DNA of 64,000 nucleotides from Oegoconia quadripuncta (lineage: Eukaryota > Arthropoda > Insecta > Lepidoptera > Autostichidae): positions 4,497,731 to 4,561,730 of the forward strand of contig OX438758.1 in NCBI GenBank assembly GCA_949316235.1, given 5' to 3'. Made by a program: the position numbers and the translations under genes. A model generated the notes under the pieces. It had not been told where the DNA came from. It did not search any database and worked only from the letters and a program-made list of their open reading frames with translations. Positions 11,636 to 23,900 of the stretch are shown here, piece by piece. Position 1 is the first letter of the stretch. Each line of letters starts with the position of its first letter.

Positions 11636-11848
11636 AAATATTTGTATCATTATAGATTCATATTTGTAGGCATCTGTATTTTTTACCAAGATCAATGACC
11701 GTCAAATTAACAGAACTACAGACTGTGGTACCTCGCGCTGACGTCATGTCCTAATCGTACATAACACTGCAAGGATACGTATTTCTCCAGCAGTGGATCA
11801 GTACAGGCTAGTGTTGACGATACATACATTAAAATATATGTTTTCAAG

Positions 11849-11959
11849 TTATTCCGACATTTGAAGCAGTGAGTTGATAGTCGCGTCTTTATTCCCGCGG
11901 TTGGCTTCCAGCACGGATTTTATCACTTCCTTGTCGATGCTTGGGAACATTTCCTCGAT
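11849..11959 (-). CDS. Tollip: Tollip exon 8, CUE domain and stop
   Basis: It encodes [36 protein letters not shown] and TAA (11,851-11,849). The MFP and dileucine elements of the ubiquitin-binding CUE fold are intact. Confidence 0.95.
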   Translation of the reverse strand: MEEMFPSIDKEVIKSVLEANRGNKDATINSLLQMSE

Positions 11960-14900
11960 CTAAAAAATATTTAATAGATTAGCTTCTCATTCAAAAACTT
12001 TAGCGATAGGTCGTCAGAGCTCTATCCATATAAATCTATGCGCACGCGCACAGTTATTTACTTTTTATTCCTTAAGTATTACACATTGAAAGAAAAACTA
12101 TAACATATTTTATTAATTCGTGATTAAATAAAGATAAACTTGCAGGTCATGTAAGCAGACTCCGCAAAATCAGTAATTCATTTTACAGGGCTATGCATAC
12201 GTTTTTTCAATAAGTTTCCCAAAAGGTGTACAAAATCTTCCTTCCAATAAATTTAAAGATTATAAAATAAGAAAGCAAAATTATAAAATATCAGACTATT
12301 TGGATGGTAAGCAACCATGGACGTAACCATCTTGTTCGCACGCCAGACTATTTCACGATTAATAATAATAAATATCCTTGAACATACACACAATGCCTCA
12401 ATCAACATCGATGGGAATGTGGCCACTTTACACCAGCTTTACAGTTGAGGAGTGGGGTACACCATCAACGCCAGTGGAAATGTGACCACTTTACGTTACC
12501 TGTTGTAACTGCTCTGCAGTGATCGGCGGCTGTTGGGGTTGCTGAGGCGGCGGTTGGGGCTGTTGAGGCAGCTGCTGAGGAGCAGGGTACATGGGCATCG
12601 TCGCGTATCCCATACCAGTGCCGGGCACCACCAACATAGGTGGGAATGTAGCCACCGCTGCTGGACCAACCTGGAAAATTCAAAATAGCCTTTATTCACC
12701 GACTGACTGAAGCATGAGCTTTTGGCGACTTGTCCTAGGACACAGAACTCATGCATCGACTTCCATTCTACTATATAATGAACAGATCTTCTAAATTTCT
12801 GTGACAGTCATGTTCCCATATTTTTGTATGCTTTCCCCTTTTTCTTTTTCCTCCCTTGGGTTAATTAAAGTGATTTTTATTTTTTAATCACAACGGGTTG
12901 GTACTTGACCTCAATCACACCTGATGTTAAGTGAAGATGAGGTCGAAGATGGAAGCGTACTGACCCGGAAACCGGGACTGGTTATCTTATCTCTGACAAC
13001 CGGAACACAACAATGTTATTAACATTGCTGCTTGGCGGTAGATTTAGATAAGATGGTCGTAGCTAGCCAGGCGGAAATTTAAAATGCCCTACCACCAACC
13101 AAACCAAGTACTTAAACATGTACCCCGTCGGGGATCGAACCCGCGACCTTCGAATCGCAAACCCAATGTTGTTTACATTGAGCCACGGAGGCGGGTGATT
13201 TAACATAAGATATCATTCGCATTAAGATGTGGATAAGTACGCCACTTTGATTGAGATATTCTATCACAGGAAAGAAACTTGACACCTTAATCTTTTTCCC
13301 ACGTTATCTGAGTTTATTTCAATTAAGTATATACTCACAAAATTGTGATTGTCTTTGTGTTGTTTCGTTTTAGATACGCAACGTGACTGCGAATACCGGC
13401 TCTTAGCTCAAACACTTAACTCTTCAAACACCAGTTTTTGGCAGAATTACTACAAATTGCCATTAAATAATAAAGTGAACTTATTCGTGCTGTTAGTAAA
13501 GTTAAAAAAAAAAAAAGATTTTCACCATCTCATTTTGTGTAAACCAAAACAATAAAATAAATACCTCTGCGCCTACGCACGCGTGCCAGTTAGCAGGTTA
13601 TCCCGAGTAAACGAACAAAGTGAGCCATGACAGCTTCATATTGAATTGCCATGTATCGTGTGATTAACACCCACAAAGCTTTCTAAGACGAAATGAGTAT
13701 TTTTAGATATCTTCAATCATGAATCTACCCAAATATGCCAGATGACTACGACACAGTTTGCCGGGTTTCATTAATATCTTTGTGGTTAAATGACTTACTG
13801 AGTAGCTGAGGACAAGGTTGATCATGCCCTCTAATCCGTCTCCTTGCTTGCCGTTCACCGGGTACCAGTCCTCATGAGTTTCTCCCTGTAACAAAAATTT
13901 AATTTGAAAATGTCACAGTCTGTTGTGGATTATAAATAAAATAAATAAATAAATATCCTTAGAGATACACCCAACGTCATCTATTTCCACACTAAGCAAC
14001 TATAGGCTTGTGTTGTGGATACCAGATGGTTGATATACTACATAAATACATTTTTTCTTTTGTAAATAATTACTCATTATAAATGAAAACATCCATAACT
14101 CGGGTACACATGTCCGTATTCATCACACAAACATATGCCCCTAGCGGGATTCGAACCCGCAACCTTTTGGTATAGTGGTAAGAGTTGCTAACCACTACAC
14201 CAAACAGGTCGTCTAAATTCTAACGATAGAATTAGTGTGCAAGTGCAGCAGTTACCATAAACCAAGTAGACGCGCATGCGGGCTATAAGATGGTTCATCC
14301 CGCACCTATTTGTGAAACATGTGGATGTGTAGAAGATATTCAGCATCTTTTGATGAAATGCGAGCGGAACAAAGCGAAACGTGAGATGTTCATACGATCA
14401 TTAGAACTTAACACGTTCACGGATACTGAACCAGACACAATGTAAGTTTTATTTGTAATCACGTCTATATGCGTTAAGGGTCCGTCGACATGTTAATGTT
14501 AGAGATTTGGGGTTATTCCAGAGAATTCTGTCTTCTCCACTGTCAGATGAAGCCAGGATGTTATATCGTTTTGTGTATGTAAGTTTGTACCAAACGAGTC
14601 ATTTATTGTAGTAGTGATGGTGATTGTTTTGGGGGTACTCTGGAACTGACTTAGTCACATACAAAGAGAAAAATGAAATCCCGGCACGGTATTCCATAGA
14701 AATTTTCATGTCCAAATTTTTCGAAATGAATAGACAGATTCCAATGAAACTATATATACATAAATCACGTACATAGACACAGAATTAATATAGTACTAAC
14801 ATAGGTCTAAAAAATTAGCAAAGAATATTTTCGAAAAAGAGGATTGAAACTAAACTTGGAAAACTTAATATCGTACAAGTTTTCCATAGTAACAGAAAAA

Positions 14901-17900
14901 AATGCAATAGAATCTTTTAAACTCGATTTTTCAAAATGTTTAATACTAACTTTTGAGATCTATGTATCCTGCTTATACTTAAAGTTTGATTAGAATCATT
15001 TTGAAACATTTGGCCTTGAAAGATTGTTTTTAATGACGTGTGAGATAAACCCTCTTAACCCACTGTGTATAAAAAAATAGATATGAACTCACGCTAAGAA
15101 CTGCAGGTGGTATAGTGATGTGGGCCCATGCAATAAGCTCGTCCATCGTGAAGGAGCACTCGTCGAAGATCTCCAGGTATATCGAGTTCACACCGGGCGG
15201 CAGCAGACTGAGGTTAACATAAAATTAATGAGATACAATCATATGATGCGTAACATGTTCTAATTATGACGAGGCTCGCTAGTGTACGGGAAGAAAACCG
15301 ATGGATTTGAGGACGCTGAAGAGCATAACTTTACCACTAATATTTACCACAAACCCTAATACTCAAAAGCTTCCTATTAAGTAAGAAGTTTATGTCCCTA
15401 AACCAACATAAAAAAAATACACTAAAATTCATTTGGATATTCTAATGTAAACAGGCAATAGATAAACAATAGCTACCGTCACAGATTTGTGACGTTGGGT
15501 GTGTGACACCATACGCGACTAGTTGGGGTTTATGGGCCTTTTTTGATCCCAGTTGTCTCATGTAAATAGTAGGCCCCATGTTGTTGCAACATTGTCCATA
15601 CATGGCCTCTTGTATATGAGCCATTTCTTCCAATGTAGAACGCAATAAGATAAAGACGTGCTATTTTCGGTAACTCGTTTTTGAATTGCGTTGTTGGGGC
15701 CTCACTCCTGCCTACCTAGCTGAACCAAGAAGCCTTGCAAACTCTTGATGTAATTGATGGCTTCAAAGAGATCCTAGTGCACACCCATTCCCAAAGGATG
15801 TAGGCAGCCGTGTTCTCTGCATCCACAGAGTACTGTCGGTAACCCTAGGGTGAGTAATTGTTTGTTAGAGGCCATGACCGATGAGCAGATAATAGGTCAA
15901 CTGTAAGGAATATGTGTCAAACCGCTAGTCCTACACTTAAGTCTCAAAACCAGCTTAAATTATACCAGTGTATAACTTTGTTCCATCTCGGCGTCTTCCC
16001 ACCGCTGGGGTCGGTGTGGGTCTCGTATATGCAGTGGCCGACGCGAAGTCGCACGTATGGGTCCATACGCGTGAGACCTGTTGAGCGTTATCAGTATATT
16101 AATAGTATTAGCCTTGAATATAGAATATGGGTTTTGAGAGCGTTCAGAGAAACCTCCAGGTAGGTCACGTTTGTCTTTTTTTTGCAAACTGGTTAGCAAG
16201 GTGGCCGAAGGTGTAAGCGTACTGACATGGAAACCCTATCTTTTTTGAGGGACTGACTATCTTAACTCAGACAACCGGACCATTCATAGTTTGGCGGGAG
16301 ACTTAGATAAAATAGTGGTTATGTAAAAAATAAACGAATTTTAGATCTCAGGTTCGATTCTCAGTGGGGTACATATTTATTACTCGATTTGATTGTTAGT
16401 TTCTTAACCCAGATCTAGAAGATTTTTCGTCAGTAGACCCTTGGTCCATCGCCACGGAATCACTGGGACAAAAATGACCTCTAGACGCAACACAGACAAA
16501 AACAAAAACCACAATACTTACCATAATTCTTGACAAGTTTCGCCTGAGCTATTGTGATGCTTAGCCTCGCTGTTAGAGGAGGACCCGCGGCTGGCACCTG
16601 CCAAATAGATACAGCATGTAAAAACATCTAAAGAATAGCTGGTTCTTTCGAGATTTCAGAGAAGTTCGCTACCAACTTTGGGTTTCTGTTTATCTACAGG
16701 CAGGTTTGCAAATTCAGTATGATTAGAGACCTAACTAGATTCCATCTGAGGAATGTGGTTAGGACCTGCCTCGTGCAGATGGATTATAGATGTGTCGAGA
16801 ATATTCTGTTGATCCAGGGCTGAGGTTTGGAAACTAGCGTTAGTTTCTGGGGCTGATTTCTAAATTTTAGCTTTGTATGTCTAAGTCTTAGTCTTTACAA
16901 CTCAATGTGCTCACAGAATTTTGTATACAAATATTTGTCGCGGTTGTGTGCATTACTTTTTTTTTTGATCTTTTTATTTTACTAGAACAGCTTCATATAG
17001 GTAATAATTATGTAGTGGCTCCTGCATCACAGGCTCTGCCTAGTGCGGGACCCACAGGTAATGCGCCTCATTTTGTTAGCTGTAGGCTTGTAGTAACATA
17101 TATATTGATTTATGTATAACTCCTATGTGAAATTCAATAAATTATTCTTATTCTTAACTTGGCAGAAGAATCTTAGTGAAACCCAAAATAAGTAATATTT
17201 ATTTTAACATAAAAGGTTCGTCAACATTCAATCGTCAAACATACTAATATTGTTGAAATGGGTCTATAAAAGTCATTGAGCATAATGGTCATGAGTTGTA
17301 TTATGTTGGTTAGGAAATCATTTGCTCGGCAATTTGATGGTTTCCCATTGGTCAATGTTATGGATGATGATATCAGTAAAGTTACATAATTTAAAGGCTA
17401 ATCAATCACCTGGTTAAATTTATGTATATCCTCAGATTGTCTTTTTTAAGGATTAAGGATACATTTTCAAATCTCATTGCCCTTTTGCAATGGTAAACCC
17501 AAGTTAAACAGACTGATGGCACTTCAATAAAACACATCAGTCAATGCACAGCTGAATTGTTCAATACATAGCACGATTTAATCTTCAGATTGTGTCAACA
17601 AGATCACATACCCAGTGCTGACACACGTCAGCCTTCTCCCACTAGAAAAAGGATATGAACCATAATCCATCATGTGGGTAGAGAGCTGAACTGGTTTCAC
17701 GTCAGAATAGAAATGATGGCGTGTTTTAGCCTGTCTGCCTGTTTAATGTGCTCAATGAAGCACAGAAATACTCACGTCACTAGCGGTTTTGCATCCAAGG
17801 ACTGAACACATCATACATTACTTATAAGATTGACACCTCACCCATGTTAATCACCATGCTAAAAATGTAGTTTTTAATATATAGAAAATAAATACTAATT

Positions 17901-20900
17901 ACCGTAGCACCACATAACTGCTGCTGCAGTGCTAATGCTGCTTGGTAGTCAGCATCAAGGGTGTCAGGTGTACCATCCGTTCGCAGAAATCCAGCTGGCA
18001 ATGGTCCCAGTAATACCTGGAATAAAAATTTTTGAAGTCTGTTTAATTAGTATGAAAGATGACTTTCTAAAAATAGAGACCAATCTGACTCACACCAATT
18101 TGAACTAAGGTCATGTAAGATTTTATTTATCTAATGTAGTGCAGCTGCAGGAGGCATATGCTGGTTAGACATACAACCTCTTAAGAGCTTCTGCTATTTT
18201 TTTAATTATAAAAACGAAGTGCATGTGTACAGTTTTTGTCTGGACATATCTCAGTAATGTGTGGACAGATATTTTGTATATTAAAGACTAAACGACCTAT
18301 TGGCCAATTGTCAAGACGACACTGAGCGTGCACGTCTACTGGCAGTTTCGGAAAAAGAGTCTGGACACTGGTTACATGCTCGGCCTTCCCAGAACCTAGG
18401 CACCATCCCCAATCCCAATGCCCTACGTATTTCCATGAGTTTACGTTTGGGTGCTAAGTTGTGTGAACCTCATCGCTGTTCATGTGGTAAGGTTGTGGAC
18501 CAGCTAGGACGCCACGGGCTTTCTTGCGTGAAGAGAGCCGGCCGCGCATATCGCCACGGTGCAATTAATCAGTTAATTAAGCGCGCTCTCGCCACTGCAG
18601 TCGGCAGTCTCGGCGTCTCTGGAGCCTTGTGGCTTATTCAAGGACGACGGGAAAAGACCTGATGGAGCCACCTTAGTACCCTGGTGCTTGGGGCGTACCT
18701 TGGTATGGGACGCAACTTGTGTGGATAGTTTGGCACCGTCCCATATACAAGGAACTGCGCAAGGAGCTGGAACCGCGGCTGAACGAGTTTGCGGCGCTTG
18801 CAATGGAGACATTGGGCGCTTGGTCTCTGACACGAAACAATTTGTAAAAACTGTGTTCTTACACGTTTAATGAGAACCTACAATGACATGTTTGAGTCTG
18901 TGGATCGCTTTCACTGCTCTAAACCCACATTTAAGAGTAAGATATGTACGTTGTTGTCCGCTCTCCATTACAACTGATGTTGCTTCCTTATTGATGAAAC
19001 TATTTTATAGGCTTTCTACTTGGTATAACATTTATGTATTCTGATCCTGTAATTTTGTACTATCATTTATGTGATAAATGGCGTAGTAGTATCTTTACAC
19101 GTTCACATAGTTTCGGGTTCAATTCCCGCGTCGGATTAATTGGAGGACAGTTCATTATCTGAATTGTCTTTAGGGCGTCCTACTTAAGGGCTAATTAATC
19201 GTGGTGTCCGTCGGTTATTATTAATTTATTTGTGTGTAATCGTAAATAAGTATTTTGCATTGTGTATAGTGATGTATTGTTTCTATTGATGTAATATCCA
19301 TTTCTTACACAATATTGTGTACATGTTTATAGCGGCTATATATTATATACAATATATATTATTATTCATATATATTGCTATTCAAGTATTTTTATAAGGC
19401 ATACTGTTGAGGAGATTATCAGGATTTGATAATAAAAAAGCTTAATTTCAAGTTAAACCGATGTAATGAGTAACAAACACGTCATACAAGAAGAAGGGAG
19501 TCCGGGGGGAGGGGAACATACAAATACAAATACAAATAATTTATTTGCAGGCTAACACGGTACAATCATTGATGAACATTTATTTTAGAACAAGCGTGTT
19601 GCGTCATCTAATGGCATGCAAATGGTTAAAAGTAAATTAAATATTATTCAAATTACCTAATCATTAAAATGTCAACACAATAAAAGCAAAATACAAATGT
19701 CAAGATACAAAATACACTAGGTCATAATGTCAATGTGTAATTATTATTGCCGTTATTAAAATGTCATTATAATAAAAGTTAAATACAAATGTCAAGACAA
19801 TCAAATTAATTTACAATGTCAAAACCAAACCAAAGCAATCGAAAATAATCAAATTAGGTTATTGTATCTCTAAACTTAAATGTCAAGAACTCGGTAACAC
19901 TATAAAAGCAGTTATGAACCAAAATTTGGTATAGCTCCTTTTTAAATTTTGGTAGGGGTAAATCCTTAAGCACTCCAGGCAGGAAGTTAAATAGTTTTAT
20001 GGCCATATTGTAACTATTTCTAGAAAAACATGTTGTAGTGTGCGGGACAACAGCCAAGCGCTCAGGGTACCTAGTTGGAAATGTGCATGTATTAAATTTC
20101 TTTTTAAAAAGACTAGCGTTCTGTTTCACGAACAAGCATATCTCAAAAATGTACATTGATGGTAGAGTGAGTAAATTCAAACTTTTAAATAATGGTCTAC
20201 ATGTCTCCAACGGTCCCACACCGCACATAGCCCTCACACATTTTTTCTGTATTAGAAAAGCATGATTTATCTCTACTGAATTTCCCCAGATTACAAGACC
20301 ATATCTCAAAGTAGAGCACACATACCCATGGTAGGCTGTCAGAGCCGTTTTTAGATCGCAGATCTTTGTGAGACGGTATAGGGCATAGATAAACCTATTC
20401 AATCTCTGGCATACGGTATCAATGTGATGTTTCCATGATAAGTGTGTGTCAATAATAAGTCCTAGAAATTTAGCGGTTGTGGCCTCACTTATTGGAACAT
20501 CACAATAATTCAATGATAAATTTACAGGCTTTCCATTATAATTATAGAATTGCAAGTATTTAGTTTTGTGCAAATTAACGCAGAGATTGTTACTCTCGAG
20601 CCAATTAACAATTTCCCCTATCGTGTAATTTATTTCTTTTTCATAATCAATATTAGGTTTCTTGGGAACCGCGATTGAAATGTCATCCGCGAACAGTGCG
20701 CAGGGATATTTGATGACTTCTGGGAGGTCATTGATGTATAGTATAAATAACAACGGGCCTAGGATACTGCCTTGAGGTACTCCGAATTTATTCTCCTTAA
20801 AGTCAGATCTGTATGCAATGGACTCCGAGAATTTATTTAAGTTGTTTATTTCCACACACTGAAATCTTTCACTCAAATAACTTTCAAACCAATTTTTAGC

Positions 20901-23900
20901 CAATCCACGAATTCCGTACAAATCAAGCTTGGCTAGGAGGGTTTTATGGCAAACAAAGTCAAAAGCGCGACTCATGTCGAAAAATACAGCAGAGACCGGT
21001 GTCTTCTTATCCATAAAAGTTGAGATTTCCTTTATGAGTGAGAACCCTGCGAGTGTTGTAGACTTTCCCTTTTGAAATCCATGTTGTTCTGCTCGAATTA
21101 TATAATATTTGGTTAAAAATGAATTTAATCTCACAAGTATAGCTTTTTCAAAAATTTTTGATAGTACGGGGATTAGTGTTATTGGTCGGTAGTTCGCAAT
21201 ATCGTCTTTTTTACCCTTTTTAAACAGAGGTTTAACTATTGAGATCTTAAGTGTTTTTGGGAAAGTACCGCTTTCAAAAGATAAATTCACAAAATATGTC
21301 AGTATTGGCGATAATTCATCAGCGCAGGCTTTTATTATTTTTGTGTGTATATTGTCATAGCCGGTAGAGTTAGTGTTATTTAGGGATTTTATTATTTTCT
21401 TTATTTCATTTTCATCAGTGGGTAACAAAAATATACTAGAATCATTTTTTTTTACCAGTTTCAAGTCACAAGTTTTTTTATGATCAATGTTTGTTATATT
21501 TATAAAATGGTTATTGAAGGTAGTCGCTATTTCAGTAGAGTCAGCTATCCTAATATTACTTACGGTTAGATAATCAATTGTCTGTTTAATGTGTGTTTGT
21601 GTCTCTTCATTATTTATAAGGTTCCAGGTGGCTCTACATTTGTTCTTAGAATTACTTATATGTCTAGTATTACCCATCTTCTGTGCTGTAAATATACATT
21701 TTCTTAGCAATCCGGAGTATTCCCTGTAAGATAATTTGTTATAATATGATTTATTTTTATAATATATCATGCGTAACTTCCTTTTTGTTACACATGACTT
21801 TTTTAATCATTTTTCCAAGTTATTGTTAATTTTGCTTAATATCTTAACCCTATATTTGGGGAAGCATAAATTGTATAGAAGTTGCATCTCATTATGAAAA
21901 CGTGTAAAAGCAGAATCTAAATTATCAGGACAGCCTAAAACGTCAGACCAAGGGTAATTTGCCATAAAATATTTAAATTTAGATGTATTTTCTCGACTAA
22001 GGTCTCTTTTAGTTTCAAGCCAATACTTTAAAGGTGGTTTTCGCTTTTTTACCGGAATAGTCAATAATTGAGCAGTATTATGGTCAGATAAACAGAGCGG
22101 CTCTGTTTCTCCTATTGCTTCTGCTATATTGCTGGCAAAATGATCGATACATGCTCCTTGGCGTGTCGGCGTATCAATATGTAAATCAAGGTTATAGCTC
22201 TCTAGTACTTCCTTCAACTCCCTGGATAGTTTAGTATTACTTAGGGTATCAATATTAAAGTCACCAGTTAGAATAATTTTTTTATTGGTTTTGTTTTTTA
22301 TTTTGTCGAGTAAAATCTGCAATTTGTCGAAAAAGATGTTGGTGTTGGCTTTAGGGACTCTATAAATGCATACTAGAATTAATTTGTATGGCATAATCTC
22401 TATCCCGCAGCACTCAAAAGTTAACTCAGATGCTACATCATGGATGAATGGCAGCTTTTTAGTCTCTATAGTGTTATGACACAATATGCAAACTCCCCCA
22501 CGTTTTTGTTTAAGCCTAGAGAAGGATGCGCATACGCTGTAACCCTTTAACTGAATGTTTAATTCATGACTGCGTTGAATGAATGTTTCTGAAAGGCATA
22601 GAATATCTATAGGTTTACCATCATTAGCCAAATCGCACAGTGTTATCTCTAAAATGTCTTTTTTATTTAAAAAACCTGCTATGTTTTGATGCATTATCCG
22701 TATCACATTGTTATTTATAAAAAAGGGAAATTAGATTTATCTTGTTCATTGGAATAAGAAACCGGGGTACGTGGGTTAGTATTTTGGTGCCTTACTTGGT
22801 TTTGAGCGTTTAATAGTGGTTCACTTAGGAGATTATGTTTATAAATATGAGTAATGTGTAGTATTTCTCTGTATATTGAAAAACCCAGGTCAGAAACAAA
22901 GAATTTAAGACCCTGTCTGGCCCCACCGTAAGTCATAAACGTAAGGCCCAGCGTAAAGGGGAATACAGATCGCCAATTAGAAAACATTGCTATGCGCTTC
23001 ATTGCAGGCACGGCACTCTTCGCATCATGCCGATCCACAACACATATGTACTACATATTCTAGTAAGTACATTATGGTTCATGAGTGCATATCCCATCGC
23101 GGTTCAAACAACTAAGTCTTCAATTTGCTTTGCCTCTAATTTCCTTTAACTTTATATATTATTTTTAATATGTTTAATTCTTGTACAGTCAAACGTACTA
23201 CATGAAAGCAGCAATCGATATTTGCTTTTATTACAAGTGCGGTTTGTGAACAAATCTTCTCTCTGTTTTATATAATTTGTGGTTAACTTTTATTAGTCTA
23301 TACAATTTAAATAATATCTAGTTGTAAATCTGTGTTTTAAGACTGTTATTAACCTGAATAAATAAAATAAAGGATTATTCGTTAGACTGGTCCACGCCTC
23401 TGGCGATGTGAGGGCTGGTGCCTACTTTGCTCAGCAGCTGAGTTTATGCATTCAGCGGGGCAATAGCGCTAGCGTACTAAGTACTATGCCTCACGGAAGC
23501 GAGTTGGACGGCGTATTTTTTCTATAAGATATAGGTATTTTCGATTGTGTTGTATAAATTTGTTGTTTCAAGTAAAATTTATGGTTATTGATTAAATATT
23601 TCTGTAGGGCCAGTTTTTATTGTATTTGATTGACTGTTGACATTTGTAATGAAATATAATAACGCATCATGCTCATTTTTTCAATCCGGAGTGCGTGTAT
23701 TTTTCAGTTTTCACAACTACTTTCTTTTAATCTACATTGATATTTATGAGCAACTATGACTATCATGTTGAATATCTGATTAAGCAGTTATCATAAAACA
23801 GATAAAATTATTATATTAACTAGTAAAACAAATGATTTAGGTACCTACCTAGTACATAATTTAAAAAATCCCTGTGGGTTGAATAGCGCTGCTGGATTGG

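Larger units (their letters stand above)
19518..23040 (-). mobile_element. CR1/Jockey-like LINE, nearly full length
   Basis: This non-LTR retrotransposon lies in tollip intron 1 on the same strand as the gene. It contains the end of ORF1 (22,715-23,038), ORF2 with endonuclease and reverse transcriptase (19,854-22,706), a 3' UTR of about 330 bases and an (ATTTGT)n tail at 19,518-19,537. A 5'-truncated copy of the same 3' end lies at 36,105-36,519 (+). The 5' boundary is uncertain: the ORF1 frame is closed by a stop at 23,051-23,053, so the element is probably 5'-truncated or broken there. Confidence 0.88.

Noticed and set aside
13349..13555. Possible exon (68-codon plus-strand [22 protein letters not shown])
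   Set aside because: It lies inside tollip intron 6 on the opposite strand, ends in a poly-Lys run from an A-tract, and has no splice or homology support.
20038..20265. 75-codon plus-strand ORF
   Set aside because: It lies wholly antisense to the CR1-like ORF2 and has no recognisable motif.
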